Source: Celeribacter litoreus (lineage in GTDB: Bacteria; Pseudomonadota; Alphaproteobacteria; Rhodobacterales; Rhodobacteraceae). From it: a stretch of DNA of 64,000 nucleotides. The position numbers and the translations under genes were made by a program. The stretch is taken from NCBI RefSeq assembly GCF_020165855.1, contig NZ_JAIUFY010000005.1:124001-188000 (forward strand). The letters are read 5' to 3'. Below are positions 36,556 through 54,744 of this stretch, piece by piece. How positions within the stretch are numbered: the first letter of the stretch is position 1; the number at the start of each line of letters is the position of its first letter. The notes below the pieces were generated by a model. It was not told where the DNA came from. It searched no databases and was given only the letters and a program-made list of their open reading frames with translations.

Positions 36556-39500
36556 ATGGCATCGTCCTTCCTTGGCCAGAAACGGCTCCGCAAGTACTAC
36601 GGTAAAATTCGTGAAGTACTTGAAATGCCGAACCTCATTGAGGTTCAGAAATCTTCCTACGAACTCTTCCTGAAATCCGGAGATGCAGCGACGCCGCTCG
36701 ACGGCGAAGGCATCATGGGCGTGTTCCAGTCGGTTTTCCCGATCAAGGATTTCAACGAGACGGCTGTTCTCGAATTCGTGCGCTACGAGCTCGAAGCTCC
36801 GAAGTACGACGTTGAGGAGTGCATGCAGCGTGACATGACCTATGCCGCGCCGCTCAAAGTGACTCTCCGCCTCATCGTCTTTGATGTGGATGAAGACACT
36901 GGCGCGAAGTCGGTTAAAGACATCAAAGAACAAGACGTGTTCATGGGCGACATGCCTCTGATGACGCCGAACGGCACCTTCGTCGTGAACGGCACAGAGC
37001 GCGTAATCGTGTCCCAGATGCACCGCTCCCCGGGCGTGTTCTTCGACCACGACAAGGGCAAGACGCACTCCTCTGGTAAACTGCTGTTTGCTTGCCGCAT
37101 CATTCCGTACCGTGGTTCCTGGCTCGACTTCGAATTCGACGCCAAAGACGTTGTCTATTCCCGTATCGACCGCCGCCGCAAACTGCCGGTGACCACGCTG
37201 CTTTACGCGCTGGGTCTCGATCAGGAAGCAATCTGCGACGCCTACTACAACACTGTTGAGTACAAGCTTGAGAAGAACAAAGGTTGGGTGACCAAGTTCT
37301 TCCCCGAGCGCGTGCGCGGCACTCGTCCGGCCTACGACCTCGTCGACGCCGCGACTGGCGAAGTGATCTGTAAAGCCGGTGACAAAATGACCCCGCGTGC
37401 GGTCAAGAAGATCATCGACGAAGGCTCTGTGACCGAGCTTCTTCTGCCGTTCGAGCAGATCGTTGGCAAATTCGTTGCGAAGGATATCATCAACGAAGAA
37501 AACGGCGCGATCTACGTCGAGGCCGGTGACGAGCTCACCTACGAACTGGACAAAGACGGCGACGTGATCGGCGGCTCCCTCAAAGAGCTGCTCGACAACG
37601 GCATCACCGACATTCCGGTTCTCGACATCGACGGCGTGAACGTCGGTCCGTACATCCGCAACACCATGGCGATGGACAAAAACATGAACCGCGAAACCGC
37701 GCTCATGGACATCTACCGCGTCATGCGTCCGGGTGAACCGCCGACCGTTGAGGCTGCGTCCACTCTGTTCGATAGCCTGTTCTTCGACAGCGAGCGTTAC
37801 GACCTCTCCGCTGTTGGTCGCGTGAAAATGAACATGCGCCTCGACCTCGACGCGCCGGACACGCACCGCACGCTGCGCCGTGAAGACATCGTTGCCTGTA
37901 TCAAAGGCCTCGTTGAGCTTCGTGACGGCAAAGGCGACGTGGACGACATCGACCACCTCGGCAACCGTCGTGTGCGCTCTGTTGGTGAACTCATGGAGAA
38001 CCAGTACCGCGTGGGTCTTCTGCGTATGGAGCGCGCGATCAAAGAGCGTATGTCCTCCGTCGAGATCGACACGGTCATGCCGCAGGATCTCATCAACGCG
38101 AAACCCGCCGCTGCTGCCGTCCGCGAATTCTTCGGCTCCTCGCAGCTGTCGCAGTTCATGGACCAAACCAACCCGCTTTCGGAAGTCACGCACAAGCGTC
38201 GTCTTTCCGCACTCGGGCCGGGCGGCCTGACCCGCGAACGCGCTGGTTTTGAGGTTCGTGACGTTCACATCACGCACTACGGTCGTATGTGTCCGATTGA
38301 GACGCCGGAAGGTCCGAACATTGGTCTGATCAACTCGCTGGCAACCTTCGCTCGCGTGAACAAATACGGCTTCATCGAGACCCCGTACCGTAAGGTTATT
38401 GAAGGTCAGGTGACGGATGATGTGTCCTACATGTCCGCGACCGAAGAGATGCGTCACACCGTGGCTCAGGCCAACGCGACCCTCGACGCTGACGGCAAAT
38501 TTGTGAACGATCTCGTGTCCACTCGTCAGTCCGGTGAGCACGCGCTGAACCCGCCGGCAAACGTTGACCTGATCGACGTGTCGCCGAAACAGCTGGTGTC
38601 TGTTGCTGCGGCGCTCATCCCGTTCCTCGAAAACGACGACGCGAACCGCGCTCTCATGGGCTCGAACATGCAACGTCAGGCCGTGCCGCTTCTGCGCGCA
38701 GAGGCGCCGCTCGTCGGCACCGGTATGGAAGGCAAAGTCGCAATCGACTCCGGCGCTGCTATTCAGGCGAAACGTGCTGGTATCATCGACCAAGTGGACG
38801 CAACCCGCGTCGTGATCCGCGCAACCGCCGATCTCGAGCCGGGCGATCCGGGTGTGGACATCTACCGTCTGCGCAAGTTCCAGCGTTCCAACCAGAACAC
38901 CTGCATCAACCAGCGTCCGCTGGTGAAAGTGGGTCAGACGGTTGAGAAGGGCGAAGTGGTTGCCGATGGTCCGTCCACGGATATGGGCGAACTCGCTCTG
39001 GGTAAAAACGTGATCGTCGCGTTTATGCCTTGGAACGGTTACAACTACGAAGACTCCATCCTGATTTCTGAGCGTATCGCACGTGACGACGTCTTCACCT
39101 CGGTTCACATCGAGGAATTCGAAGTCGCTGCTCGCGATACGAAGCTTGGGCCGGAAGAAATCACCCGCGACATCCCGAACGTCGGCGAGGAAGCTCTGCG
39201 CAACCTCGACGAAGCGGGTATCGTGTACATCGGCGCCCACGTGGAGCCGGGTGACATCCTCGTTGGTAAAATCACTCCGAAGGGCGAAAGCCCGATGACG
39301 CCGGAAGAAAAACTTCTCCGCGCCATCTTCGGTGAGAAAGCGTCCGACGTGCGTGACACCTCTCTGCGCGTGAAGCCGGGTGATTACGGTACTGTTGTGG
39401 AAGTTCGTGTCTTCAACCGCCACGGCGTTGAAAAAGACGAACGTTCGCTGCAGATCGAGCGTGAGGAAATCGAACGCCTCGCACGCGACCGCGACGACGA

Positions 39501-40692
39501 GATGGCGATCCTCGACCGTAACATCTACGCACGTCTCAAAGACCTGCTGATGGGCAAAACCATCGCAAAAGGTCCGAAAGGCGTGAAAGCTGGTGTGTCT
39601 GTCGATGACGAGTTGCTCGGCATGCTGTCCAAAGGCCAGTGGTGGCAACTCGCACTGGAAGATGAAGCCGACGCGCAAATCGTCGAGGCTCTGAACGCCC
39701 AGTACGAAGCTCAGAAACGTGCCCTCGAGCACCGCTTTGAAGACAAGGTCGAAAAAGTCCGTCGTGGCGACGACCTGCCGCCGGGCGTGATGAAGATGGT
39801 CAAAGTCTTCATCGCGGTGAAGCGCAAGCTTCAGCCGGGTGACAAGATGGCTGGTCGTCACGGGAACAAAGGTGTTATCTCCCGCGTGGTTCCGATGGAG
39901 GACATGCCGTTCCTCGCAGACGGGACACCGGTTGATTTCTGTCTCAACCCGCTCGGCGTGCCTTCGCGTATGAACGTTGGTCAGATCCTCGAAACCCACA
40001 TGGGTTGGGCATCTCGTGGCCTCGGTCTCCAAGTTGACGAAGCTCTCGGTGAATACCGTCGCTCCGGTGACATGACCCCGGTTCGCGATGCGCTGAAGTT
40101 CGTCTACGGCGAAGAAGTCTATGAAGAGGGCTTCGAACCGATGGATGATGACAACCTTATCGACGCTGCCAGCAACGTGACCCGCGGTGTTCCGATCGCG
40201 ACTCCGGTCTTTGACGGTGCCAAAGAAGCTGACATCAACGACGCTCTGACCCGCGCAGGTTTCGACACCTCGGCTCAGTCCGATCTCTTTGATGGCCGCA
40301 CGGGTGAGAAATTCGCTCGTAAGGTCACGGTTGGCGTGAAGTACCTGCTGAAACTGCACCACCTCGTGGACGACAAAATTCACGCCCGTTCCACGGGTCC
40401 GTACTCGCTCGTCACCCAGCAGCCGCTCGGTGGTAAAGCGCAGTTCGGTGGTCAGCGTTTCGGGGAGATGGAGGTCTGGGCTCTCGAAGCTTACGGTGCT
40501 GCTTACACCCTGCAGGAAATGCTCACGGTCAAGTCGGATGACGTGGCCGGCCGTGCAAAAGTCTACGAGTCGATCGTCAAGGGCGAAGACAACTTTGAAG
40601 CCGGCGTGCCGGAATCCTTCAACGTGCTTGTCAAAGAAGTCCGCGGCCTCGGCCTCAACATGGAACTCCTGGACTCGGAGGGTGAGGAGTAA
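36556..40692 (+). CDS. rpoB: RNA polymerase subunit beta
   Basis: A 1378-residue subunit forming, with beta-prime, the polymerase active site. The rifampicin region around residues 530-555 reads [26 protein letters not shown] in parts, with the usual Asp, His and Ser present, so no classical resistance substitution is seen. Other hallmarks are [14 protein letters not shown], the [10 protein letters not shown] block and the C-terminal [24 protein letters not shown] clamp. Length is as expected. It is transcribed from the rplJL leader and processed upstream of its start. Confidence 0.98.
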   Translation: MASSFLGQKRLRKYYGKIREVLEMPNLIEVQKSSYELFLKSGDAATPLDGEGIMGVFQSVFPIKDFNETAVLEFVRYELEAPKYDVEECMQRDMTYAAPLKVTLRLIVFDVDEDTGAKSVKDIKEQDVFMGDMPLMTPNGTFVVNGTERVIVSQMHRSPGVFFDHDKGKTHSSGKLLFACRIIPYRGSWLDFEFDAKDVVYSRIDRRRKLPVTTLLYALGLDQEAICDAYYNTVEYKLEKNKGWVTKFFPERVRGTRPAYDLVDAATGEVICKAGDKMTPRAVKKIIDEGSVTELLLPFEQIVGKFVAKDIINEENGAIYVEAGDELTYELDKDGDVIGGSLKELLDNGITDIPVLDIDGVNVGPYIRNTMAMDKNMNRETALMDIYRVMRPGEPPTVEAASTLFDSLFFDSERYDLSAVGRVKMNMRLDLDAPDTHRTLRREDIVACIKGLVELRDGKGDVDDIDHLGNRRVRSVGELMENQYRVGLLRMERAIKERMSSVEIDTVMPQDLINAKPAAAAVREFFGSSQLSQFMDQTNPLSEVTHKRRLSALGPGGLTRERAGFEVRDVHITHYGRMCPIETPEGPNIGLINSLATFARVNKYGFIETPYRKVIEGQVTDDVSYMSATEEMRHTVAQANATLDADGKFVNDLVSTRQSGEHALNPPANVDLIDVSPKQLVSVAAALIPFLENDDANRALMGSNMQRQAVPLLRAEAPLVGTGMEGKVAIDSGAAIQAKRAGIIDQVDATRVVIRATADLEPGDPGVDIYRLRKFQRSNQNTCINQRPLVKVGQTVEKGEVVADGPSTDMGELALGKNVIVAFMPWNGYNYEDSILISERIARDDVFTSVHIEEFEVAARDTKLGPEEITRDIPNVGEEALRNLDEAGIVYIGAHVEPGDILVGKITPKGESPMTPEEKLLRAIFGEKASDVRDTSLRVKPGDYGTVVEVRVFNRHGVEKDERSLQIEREEIERLARDRDDEMAILDRNIYARLKDLLMGKTIAKGPKGVKAGVSVDDELLGMLSKGQWWQLALEDEADAQIVEALNAQYEAQKRALEHRFEDKVEKVRRGDDLPPGVMKMVKVFIAVKRKLQPGDKMAGRHGNKGVISRVVPMEDMPFLADGTPVDFCLNPLGVPSRMNVGQILETHMGWASRGLGLQVDEALGEYRRSGDMTPVRDALKFVYGEEVYEEGFEPMDDDNLIDAASNVTRGVPIATPVFDGAKEADINDALTRAGFDTSAQSDLFDGRTGEKFARKVTVGVKYLLKLHHLVDDKIHARSTGPYSLVTQQPLGGKAQFGGQRFGEMEVWALEAYGAAYTLQEMLTVKSDDVAGRAKVYESIVKGEDNFEAGVPESFNVLVKEVRGLGLNMELLDSEGEE

Positions 40693-40747
40693 GGGCTGCG
40701 GCCCACTTCTCTCCTCCCTTTCCGAGACAATTTGAGGAACTCAAAAT

Positions 40748-44989
<4,242 letters not shown>

Positions 44990-45009
44990 GATCTTCGATA
45001 GAAAATTTG

Positions 45010-45043
45010 AAAGGCCCTGCGGAAACGCGGGGCCTTTTCTTTT
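45010..45043 (+). terminator. Terminator after rpoC
   Basis: AAAGGCCCTGCG (45010-45021) pairs with CGCGGGGCCTTT (45026-45037) over a GAAA loop, with one G-U pair, followed by T-rich sequence. Confidence 0.92.
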
Positions 45044-45069
45044 GACTCTCTCAGTGTCGGGACGGGCGT

Positions 45070-46068
45070 TTAGCTACGCGCGTTCTTTTCGCGGCGATGA
45101 TGCTTCCAACGCGGGTCATCTTTCGCATCGAACCCGTGAACTTCTCCCAGTCGCTCTACGTAATCCATGCAACAGCGGTGGTGGAGTTTCATCACATCCG
45201 GTAGAGCCGAGACTTCTTTATAGATCGCATCAAAAAGCTCTGCGTATTTCAGTGCACTCTCATCTGTCTCGGTGTTGAGGTTCTTCGCCTCAAAGAATTT
45301 TTCGGTGTAGCGATCCTTATTCGCGGCAGGGGACGGGGTGCCGAATTTAAGCTCGAAACTCTCCCGAGTTCGGACTGCGTAATGGTTGAGTTGGGCATAC
45401 TCGTGCGTAATCCAGCGGGATTTGGTGAAGAGAATCGAGTTTGTGTCCGGGTCGAAGCTGCGCATCGTAGCCCCATCGCAGCGCTTAAACACGTTCGGCG
45501 CAGTGCCCCACTGACCCTCGCCCTGCCAGCCTTTTGGAGAGTGGATGCCGATCTTTTTAAAATCAGCAGGATTACGAATAAGAGTCTTAAAAAAGATATT
45601 TGCCCGGTCTTTGCTTTCTGACGCCTTGTTGAACTGGCGATGCGTGAGACCGTCTTCCCATTGTGCGCGTCCGCTGTCGCCGAAGCACTTCCAATAGATC
45701 CCGATCCCATGAAGCCGGTTCACCTTGAACGCGGAAAAGAGGTCATCGAGGCGCCCGTCGCCGACATGGATCACCAGAAACTCATCCACATCGATGTTCA
45801 AAACCCATTCGGCCGCCTGCACCCGCGGGTGCGCCATTATGAGCGGGAGAGCTGTTTGCTTGACGGGTTTCTTCGGTTTGGGTTTGTACTCTACGGCGGT
45901 GACAAGCCCTGCGTCGGAGAGACGCCGCAAGAGACCGGGTGAATGGTCAGTGCAGTCATTGTAAAAGATGACAATGTGGTCGAAGCCCAGCATCAAATAC
46001 CAAGTCACCCATTCGAGAATGAACGGACCCTCGTTGCGCATGGTGGTGACGACGAGACGTTCGCCCAT
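45070..46068 (-). CDS. Glycosyltransferase family 2 protein
   Basis: A 332-residue protein starting MGERLVVTTMRNEGPFILEW, followed by a GT-A fold; the metal-binding DVDEF is at residues 93-97. This is the Glyco_tranf_2_4 subgroup common in marine alphaproteobacteria. The acceptor and donor sugars cannot be told; surface polysaccharide or glycan synthesis is likely. It is on the opposite strand, between rpoC and the DMT gene, and lacks partner biosynthetic genes nearby. Confidence 0.85.
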   Translation of the reverse strand: MGERLVVTTMRNEGPFILEWVTWYLMLGFDHIVIFYNDCTDHSPGLLRRLSDAGLVTAVEYKPKPKKPVKQTALPLIMAHPRVQAAEWVLNIDVDEFLVIHVGDGRLDDLFSAFKVNRLHGIGIYWKCFGDSGRAQWEDGLTHRQFNKASESKDRANIFFKTLIRNPADFKKIGIHSPKGWQGEGQWGTAPNVFKRCDGATMRSFDPDTNSILFTKSRWITHEYAQLNHYAVRTRESFELKFGTPSPAANKDRYTEKFFEAKNLNTETDESALKYAELFDAIYKEVSALPDVMKLHHRCCMDYVERLGEVHGFDAKDDPRWKHHRREKNARS

Positions 46069-46209
46069 AAATCAATTCCCGAAACTATTGAGCTCATTAT
46101 GCAAATCCCGTTGCGCAGGAGCAAGAGGCGGGGTGTCGCGATCGTGCACAGCTAAGATCCCTTCCCAAGTGGCCGAGCGGATGTTAGCGGGAACTCGAAA
46201 GGTGCCTTT

Positions 46210-47121
46210 ATGACTCGAATCCTGTCGTCTCTTCCTGAAAATACGCGCGGCGCGCTGATCATGACGTTGTCTATGGCTGCGTTCACGACGAACGACAGCT
46301 TCATGAAGGCAGTTCTCGCTGACCTGCCGCTGTTTCAAGCCCTCTTCCTTCGCGCCTCTCTGAATATTGTGATGGTGCTCCTCATTCTGGTCCCAATTAT
46401 CGGCCCGGTGCGTTTCGATCTCTCGAAGCGCGATTGGATGTTCGTCTTTGTCCGCTCTTTCGCTGAAGTGCTTGCAGCGATGGCGTTCCTCACGGCGGTG
46501 AGCCATATGCCGCTCGCGAACGCGACAGCAATTATGCAGACGATGCCTCTGAGTATCACGATTGCCGGTTTTCTCCTGTTTCGTGATCCACTGGGGTGGC
46601 GCAGGCTCGTTGCAATCTTCATCGGATTTGCGGGGGTGATGTTGATTGTCCAGCCGGGCCGCGAGGGCTTTAGCGGTTACGCATTCTTTGCGATTTTCGC
46701 GATGCTTTGCGTGACAGTGCGCGATATTTCTGTGCGCAAGATGAGCGCGACTGTTCCAACGACAACCGTCACGCTGGGGGCAGTGTTTGGAGTCTGGCTC
46801 GTGACGGGGCTCGCGTCGATCGGCGTGGACTGGAAACCCGTCTCACTCACCCATTGGGGGCAGTTGTTCGGTTCCGGAATCTGCCTTGTCGTCGGATATG
46901 TGACATCGGTGACCGTTATGCGGGTAGGGGAGATGTCGTTTGTCTCTCCGTTCCGTTACACGGCTTTGGTCTGGGCATTGTTGATCGGCTTCTTCGCTTT
47001 CGGCGAATGGCCGAACGCGATGGCGTTGACGGGTGCATTCGTGATTGCAGGCACCGGGGTCTATACCGTTTGGCGTGAAGCACAGCTGAGGCGCCGTGCG
47101 CTGCGCGCCGCGCAAGGATGA
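46210..47121 (+). CDS. DMT (EamA) family transporter
   Basis: A 303-residue inner-membrane protein with about ten transmembrane helices arranged as two EamA repeats. A typical N-terminal segment reads TNDSFMKAVLADLPLFQALFLR, and the second repeat ends with ALTGAFVIAGTGVYTVWRE. Drug/metabolite transporters export metabolites such as amino acids or nucleosides; the substrate is unknown. It is divergent from the glycosyltransferase gene. Confidence 0.87.
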   Translation: MTRILSSLPENTRGALIMTLSMAAFTTNDSFMKAVLADLPLFQALFLRASLNIVMVLLILVPIIGPVRFDLSKRDWMFVFVRSFAEVLAAMAFLTAVSHMPLANATAIMQTMPLSITIAGFLLFRDPLGWRRLVAIFIGFAGVMLIVQPGREGFSGYAFFAIFAMLCVTVRDISVRKMSATVPTTTVTLGAVFGVWLVTGLASIGVDWKPVSLTHWGQLFGSGICLVVGYVTSVTVMRVGEMSFVSPFRYTALVWALLIGFFAFGEWPNAMALTGAFVIAGTGVYTVWREAQLRRRALRAAQG

Positions 47122-47139
47122 CATCGGGAGGGGTGGCTG

Positions 47140-47168
47140 TTGACAAGGTGTCCGACTCTACCTATACC
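47140..47168 (+). promoter_or_regulatory. Probable promoter of the str operon
   Basis: TTGACA (47140-47145) and TATACC (47163-47168) are 17 bases apart: a consensus -35 and good -10. It predicts a leader of roughly 235 nt before rpsL, which contains a GC-rich hairpin (CGGCGG at 47353-47358 with CCGCCG at 47370-47375). No gene is seen between 47122 and 47412. Confidence 0.75.
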
Positions 47169-47412
47169 GCGCGCATCCGGCTCAGGGGACGTCCCTGTTT
47201 TGCCGACTTCTAAATCGTAGTGATCAAGATGCGAGCCGCTTTGAGGCGAACATCCTCTGGGAACTCACCGCGTCGTTCGCCTCGGAATGGGAACGATTGC
47301 GGGTTTTCGTGTTATGCGGACGCGTGTGGCACATCAAACATCGTAATCGCCCCGGCGGGCCGTCAAAAGCCGCCGCCGAGGTTCATCTAGTTAGGAAACG
47401 GGAAAGAGCCCT

Positions 47413-47784
47413 ATGCCGACGATTCAGCAGCTGATCCGCAAGCCGCGTCAGCCTAAACGTAAGGTCTCCAAGTCTCAGCACTTGGAGCAATGCCCCCAGA
47501 AGCGTGGCGTTTGCACACGCGTCTACACCACCACCCCGAAGAAGCCGAACTCCGCTATGCGTAAGGTTGCCAAAGTGCGCCTGACCAACGGTTTCGAGGT
47601 CATCTCTTACATCCCGGGTGAAAGCCACAACCTTCAGGAGCACTCTGTGGTTCTGATCCGCGGCGGCCGTGTAAAAGACCTTCCGGGTGTTCGTTACCAC
47701 ATCCTCCGCGGTGTTCTGGATACCCAGGGCGTCAAAGACCGTAAGCAGCGTCGTTCCAAATACGGCGCGAAGCGTCCGAAGTAA
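47413..47784 (+). CDS. rpsL: 30S ribosomal protein S12
   Basis: A 123-residue decoding-centre protein. [18 protein letters not shown] retains the lysine whose substitution gives streptomycin resistance, so the allele looks wild type; the [16 protein letters not shown] block is also intact. It is the first gene of the str operon rpsL-rpsG-fusA-tuf. Confidence 0.98.
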   Translation: MPTIQQLIRKPRQPKRKVSKSQHLEQCPQKRGVCTRVYTTTPKKPNSAMRKVAKVRLTNGFEVISYIPGESHNLQEHSVVLIRGGRVKDLPGVRYHILRGVLDTQGVKDRKQRRSKYGAKRPK

Positions 47785-48267
<483 letters not shown>

Positions 48268-48291
48268 TCAAACCCGAAGGACACGAGCCCC

Positions 48292-50409
<2,118 letters not shown>

Positions 50410-50483
50410 GGGCGTAGGTCAAAACCCAAATCGGGGGTCGGGCAGGAGCCTGATCCCCACTTCGAATAAGACAGGAGGCCTTC

Positions 50484-51659
50484 ATGGCTAAAGGTAAGTT
50501 TGAACGTAACAAACCGCACGTCAACATCGGCACGATCGGCCACGTTGACCACGGCAAAACGACTCTGACTGCAGCGATCACCAAGTACTTTGGTGACTTC
50601 AAAGCGTACGACCAGATTGACGGTGCGCCGGAAGAGAAAGCTCGCGGCATCACGATCTCGACGGCTCACGTTGAGTACGAGACCGAGAACCGTCACTACG
50701 CACACGTTGACTGCCCGGGTCACGCTGACTACGTGAAAAACATGATCACCGGTGCTGCCCAGATGGACGGCGGTATCCTGGTTGTGAACGCAGCAGACGG
50801 CCCGATGCCGCAGACCCGTGAGCACATCCTGCTTGCGCGTCAGGTTGGCGTTCCGGCTCTCGTCGTGTTCATGAACAAAGTTGACCAGGTTGACGACGAA
50901 GAGCTTCTCGAGCTCGTCGAAATGGAAATCCGTGAGCTTCTGTCCGAGTACGACTTCCCGGGCGACGATATTCCGATCATCGCAGGTTCCGCTCTGGCCG
51001 CTATGGAAGGCCGCGATCCGGAAATCGGCGAAGAGAAGATCAAAGAACTGATGGCTGCAGTGGACGATTACATCCCTGAGCCTGAGCGTGCGATCGACCA
51101 GCCGTTCCTGATGCCGATCGAAGACGTGTTCTCGATCTCCGGTCGTGGTACCGTTGTGACCGGTCGTGTTGAGCGCGGCGTGATCAACGTAGGTGACGAG
51201 ATCGAAATCGTTGGTATCCACGACACGAAGAAAACCACCTGTACCGGTGTTGAAATGTTCCGCAAACTGCTTGACCGCGGTGAAGCTGGCGACAACATCG
51301 GCGCCCTGCTGCGCGGCGTTGACCGTGACGGCGTTGAGCGTGGTCAGGTTCTGTGTAAGCCGGGCTCCGTGAACCCGCACACCAAATTCGAGGCTGAGGT
51401 CTACATCCTCACCAAAGAAGAAGGTGGCCGTCACACCCCGTTCTTCGCGAACTACCGTCCGCAGTTCTACTTCCGTACGACGGACGTCACCGGTACCTGC
51501 ATCCTGCCGGAAGGCACCGAGATGGTTATGCCTGGCGACAACCTGAAGCTCTCCGCTGAGCTGATTGCACCGATCGCCATGGAAGAAGGCCTCCGCTTCG
51601 CTATCCGCGAAGGCGGCCGCACCGTGGGTTCCGGCGTTGTCTCCAAAATCATCGAGTAA
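50484..51659 (+). CDS. tuf: Elongation factor Tu, copy 2
   Basis: A 391-residue protein identical to the copy at 29170-30345, with the same G motifs. It is the last gene of the str operon, with ACAGGAGG as ribosome-binding site; the upstream sequence differs from copy 1, while the first 55 or so bases after the stop, including the terminator, are the same. Identity over the gene is the expected result of gene conversion between duplicated tuf genes. Confidence 0.98.
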   Translation: MAKGKFERNKPHVNIGTIGHVDHGKTTLTAAITKYFGDFKAYDQIDGAPEEKARGITISTAHVEYETENRHYAHVDCPGHADYVKNMITGAAQMDGGILVVNAADGPMPQTREHILLARQVGVPALVVFMNKVDQVDDEELLELVEMEIRELLSEYDFPGDDIPIIAGSALAAMEGRDPEIGEEKIKELMAAVDDYIPEPERAIDQPFLMPIEDVFSISGRGTVVTGRVERGVINVGDEIEIVGIHDTKKTTCTGVEMFRKLLDRGEAGDNIGALLRGVDRDGVERGQVLCKPGSVNPHTKFEAEVYILTKEEGGRHTPFFANYRPQFYFRTTDVTGTCILPEGTEMVMPGDNLKLSAELIAPIAMEEGLRFAIREGGRTVGSGVVSKIIE

Positions 51660-51682
51660 TCTCTCGCTGATTTGAAAGTTAG

Positions 51683-51712
51683 AAAGGGCTCCACGAAAGT
51701 GGGGCCCTTTTT
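51683..51712 (+). terminator. Terminator after tuf2
   Basis: Same hairpin as after tuf1: AAAGGGCTCCAC, GAAA loop, GTGGGGCCCTTT, then a T-run. It separates the str operon from the GIY-YIG gene and the S10 genes. Confidence 0.92.
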
Positions 51713-51792
51713 CTATTCTTTGACAACGAGCGAGGCGTCGATAGGCTGCTGATGGCCATTTTTGATTCAATTATTTATTAAGGGAGTATGTA

Positions 51793-52554
51793 TTGACTAC
51801 GCGTATTATGGGACACGCTGCGGTCGTTCGCGCAATGCGACCGCTTCAGAGGCAGGCCTTGCAATTAATCTTGGCTGACGCTGAGCTTGGTAACTTACCG
51901 AGCTCACGGAGCGAAGCCTTTGCGCGCTACTCTTCTAAAATGGGTCCTGGATTCAGTTTCGATACCCGGAAGGGGTGGGCAGGCGATATTCGACATGCAG
52001 CGATTATTTGCCTCCTTGAACATGGTCTAATTCGAGGTGGCGCCCTTGATTATGATGAAGTAGCGGACGCGTTAACGAACTGGATAACAGATGTTCAGGC
52101 GCTTACAGACGCTGGCAACCTCGAAATTGAACATGGCGGGAACAGCAGACTGATTGAGGAAAGGAAAATCTCCTCCGCGAACACCAAATTTTTCGGGGAG
52201 GGAAGCGAGTGTGTTTATGTCTATACTGATAGTATCTTGGATCGAGCCAATTTTCCATGTTGCAAGATTGGGCGACATGTAAGCGATGATATTGGCGCAG
52301 TGCTGGGGCGTGTGTTTGGTCAATATGGCACGGGTAACCCTGGAATCCCGATTTTGCGCTATATTATGCGAACAAATGATGCGGCCTCATTGGAAATTTA
52401 TCTGCATCGACATTTTGATAGGCCACGCCTTCGCGGTGGGACCGGTACCGAATGGTTTGAATTGCTGTATACCGAGGTAAAAGGCCCGGCTTTGGAACAT
52501 CTTGCGGAGTTGAAGAGGAAAAGACTTGCCATTGAGGGCGAGCTCCCTGTATAG
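51793..52554 (+). CDS. GIY-YIG nuclease family protein (T5orf172/MUG113-like)
   Basis: A 253-residue protein read from TTG 51793, six bases after AAGGGAG; ATG 51808 is the alternative. The C-terminal half fits a GIY-YIG fold: VYVY at 141-144, CKIGR at 157-161, Arg173, Glu201 in SLEIYLHRHF and GTEWFEL at 217-223. The N-terminal 130 residues are an unrecognised helical domain. Base composition is more AT-rich than the flanking ribosomal genes. It sits alone between tuf2 and rpsJ; homing, repair or defence roles are all possible. Confidence 0.7.
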   Translation: MTTRIMGHAAVVRAMRPLQRQALQLILADAELGNLPSSRSEAFARYSSKMGPGFSFDTRKGWAGDIRHAAIICLLEHGLIRGGALDYDEVADALTNWITDVQALTDAGNLEIEHGGNSRLIEERKISSANTKFFGEGSECVYVYTDSILDRANFPCCKIGRHVSDDIGAVLGRVFGQYGTGNPGIPILRYIMRTNDAASLEIYLHRHFDRPRLRGGTGTEWFELLYTEVKGPALEHLAELKRKRLAIEGELPV

Positions 52555-52685
52555 GGCGCGAGTTCTCTTTTGGGAGAACGCATGGAGAGGGATTCGCTCT
52601 AGCGCCCTTTTCATCAGGTTCGACGAGGGTGTGCGATGAGCGTGCATCTTCCTCTCAACCTTAAAGCCTATTGAAAGGCAATGTA

Positions 52686-52994
52686 ATGCAAAGCCAGAAC
52701 ATCCGTATTCGGCTGAAGGCATTCGATTTCCGCGTGCTCGACGCATCGACCCAGGAAATCGTCAACACGGCAAAGCGCACTGGCGCTCAGGTCCGTGGCC
52801 CGATCCCGCTGCCGAACAAGATTGAGAAGTTCACGGTTCTCCGTGGTCCTCACATCGACAAAAAATCCCGCGATCAGTTCGAGATCCGTACGCACAAGCG
52901 TCTTCTCGACATCGTTGACCCGACCCCCCAGACCGTTGACGCGCTCATGAAGCTCGACCTCGCTGCTGGTGTGGACGTCGAGATCAAAGTTTAA
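52686..52994 (+). CDS. rpsJ: 30S ribosomal protein S10
   Basis: A 102-residue head protein; also NusE in antitermination. [19 protein letters not shown] and [30 protein letters not shown] are typical. ATG 52686 follows AAAGG. It opens the S10 operon after a 131-bp gap from the GIY-YIG gene; no separate promoter was identified with confidence. Confidence 0.98.
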   Translation: MQSQNIRIRLKAFDFRVLDASTQEIVNTAKRTGAQVRGPIPLPNKIEKFTVLRGPHIDKKSRDQFEIRTHKRLLDIVDPTPQTVDALMKLDLAAGVDVEIKV

Positions 52995-53008
52995 GGAGGG
53001 CAATAGAG

Positions 53009-53746
53009 ATGTTGCGCTCTGGTGTTATCGCGAAGAAGGTCGGCATGACCCGCCTCTTCATGGAAGACGGTAAACAGATCCCTGTTACCGTTCTCCAGCT
53101 CGAAAACCTGCAAGTCGTCGCTCAGCGCACGATCGAGAAAGACGGCTACACAGCCGTTCAGCTCGGTGCTGGCAACGCAAAAGCAAAACGCACCTCGCAA
53201 GCTATGCGCGGTCACTTCGCTGCTGCGAACGTGGCTCCGAAGCGTAAAGTTGCTGAGTTCCGCGTAGACGAAGACAAGCTGATCGAAGTTGGCGCTGAGC
53301 TTTCCGCTGAGCACTACCTCGAAGGTCAGTTCGTTGACGTCTCCGGCACGTCCATCGGTAAAGGTTTTGCCGGTGCGATGAAGCGTCACAACTTTGGCGG
53401 TCTGCGTGCGTCGCACGGTGTGTCCATCTCCCACCGTTCCCACGGTTCCACCGGTCAGTGTCAAGACCCGGGTCGTGTGTTCAAAGGGAAAAAGATGGCC
53501 GGTCACATGGGTGCTGCCCGTGTCACCACCCAAAACCTTCAGGTCGTCAAGACCGACGCCGACCGTGGCCTGATCATGGTCAAAGGCGCCGTTCCTGGCT
53601 CCAAAGGCGGCTGGGTCACCATCAAGGATGCTGTCAAGAAAGCCGCTCCGGCTGATCTGCCGCTTCCTGCCGCTCTGAAATCCGCTGCCACCGAGGCAAC
53701 TGCAGCTCCGGCTGAAGAAGCTCCGGCAGAAGGAGGTGAAGCATGA
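53009..53746 (+). CDS. rplC: 50S ribosomal protein L3
   Basis: A 245-residue early-assembly protein with the [14 protein letters not shown]-terminus and the [27 protein letters not shown] loop that reaches the peptidyl-transferase centre. An Ala/Pro/Glu-rich tail of about 25 residues extends past the usual end. It overlaps rplD by four bases (ATGA). Confidence 0.97.
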   Translation: MLRSGVIAKKVGMTRLFMEDGKQIPVTVLQLENLQVVAQRTIEKDGYTAVQLGAGNAKAKRTSQAMRGHFAAANVAPKRKVAEFRVDEDKLIEVGAELSAEHYLEGQFVDVSGTSIGKGFAGAMKRHNFGGLRASHGVSISHRSHGSTGQCQDPGRVFKGKKMAGHMGAARVTTQNLQVVKTDADRGLIMVKGAVPGSKGGWVTIKDAVKKAAPADLPLPAALKSAATEATAAPAEEAPAEGGEA

Positions 53747-54339
53747 CTTTTAACGTGATCAAACTCGACCTCGATGAGGCTCTGTTCGGTCTCGAGCCGC
53801 GTGCAGACATTCTGCACCGCGTGGTTCGTTGGCAGCGCAACAACGCGCAGCAGGGTACCCACAAGGTCAAGACCCGTTCTGAAGTGTCTTACTCCACCAA
53901 GAAGATCTATCGTCAGAAAGGCACCGGCGGCGCACGTCACGGTTCCCGTAAGGCGCCTATCTTCCGCAAAGGTGGTATCTACAAAGGCCCGACCCCGCGT
54001 TCCCACGGTCACGATCTTACGAAGAAATTCCGTAAGCTCGGCCTGAAGCACGCACTCTCCGCGAAAGCTGCCTCCGGCAATCTCGTGGTTGTGGAAGATG
54101 CGAAACTCGCAGAAGCCAAAACCGCACTGCTGGCCAAAGCTGTCAAAGAGCAGGGCTGGAAGCGCGTTCTGGTGATCGACGGTGCTGACGTTGATGCGAA
54201 CTTCAAAGCTGCGGCTGCGAACCTCGCTGGCGTTGACGTGCTGCCGACCATTGGCGCTAACGTCTATGACATCCTGAAGCGTGACACTCTCGTGATCACC
54301 AAAGCAGGTGTCGAAGCTCTGGAGGCTCGCCTGAAATGA
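53743..54339 (+). CDS. rplD: 50S ribosomal protein L4
   Basis: A 198-residue protein lining the exit tunnel with its basic loop ([25 protein letters not shown]). In E. coli L4 is the S10-operon autoregulator. Start overlaps rplC; stop overlaps rplW by four bases. Confidence 0.97.
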   Translation: MTFNVIKLDLDEALFGLEPRADILHRVVRWQRNNAQQGTHKVKTRSEVSYSTKKIYRQKGTGGARHGSRKAPIFRKGGIYKGPTPRSHGHDLTKKFRKLGLKHALSAKAASGNLVVVEDAKLAEAKTALLAKAVKEQGWKRVLVIDGADVDANFKAAAANLAGVDVLPTIGANVYDILKRDTLVITKAGVEALEARLK

Positions 54340-54632
54340 CCAACAAAGCTGAACTCTACGACGTGATCCGCAAGCCGATCATCACCGAGAAAGCCACCAT
54401 GGCTTCCGAAAACGGTGCTGTTGTTTTTGAAGTCGCCATCGACTCCAACAAACCGCAGATCAAAAAAGCTGTTGAAGAGCTTTTTGGTGTGAAGGTGAAA
54501 GCGGTCAACACGGTTGTCACCAAAGGTAAGACCAAGCGTTTCCGCGGTCAGCCGGGCAAGCGTAAAGACGTCAAAAAAGCCTACGTCACGCTCGAAGACG
54601 GCAACGCCATCGACGTGTCCACCGGTCTTTAA
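54336..54632 (+). CDS. rplW: 50S ribosomal protein L23
   Basis: A 98-residue exit-site protein that docks trigger factor and SRP. It contains [17 protein letters not shown] and the [20 protein letters not shown] loop. ATGA overlap with rplD. A terminator follows 30 bases later, which is unusual inside the S10 operon. Confidence 0.97.
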   Translation: MTNKAELYDVIRKPIITEKATMASENGAVVFEVAIDSNKPQIKKAVEELFGVKVKAVNTVVTKGKTKRFRGQPGKRKDVKKAYVTLEDGNAIDVSTGL

Positions 54633-54661
54633 GCACACCGCTTAGATCGGCAGAAATGAAG

Positions 54662-54694
54662 AAGCCCTTCGGTGAGAGCCGGGGGGCTTTTTTG
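54662..54694 (+). terminator. Terminator between rplW and rplB
   Basis: Bases 54664-54672 pair with 54679-54687 (GCCC with GGGC plus G-U pairs and CGG), followed by a run of seven Ts. It lies inside the S10 operon. Confidence 0.8.
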
Positions 54695-54744
54695 TTGTGA
54701 ACCGTCGATGGAGCGCAACCGCGCGGAATCAAGGCGTAGCCGCC

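Noticed and set aside
36496-40383. Very long antisense open frame (over 1290 codons) opposite rpoB
   Set aside because: It mirrors rpoB codons and has a composition typical of reverse-frame reading in GC-rich, strongly biased genes. No ribosome-binding site, and rpoB is certain.
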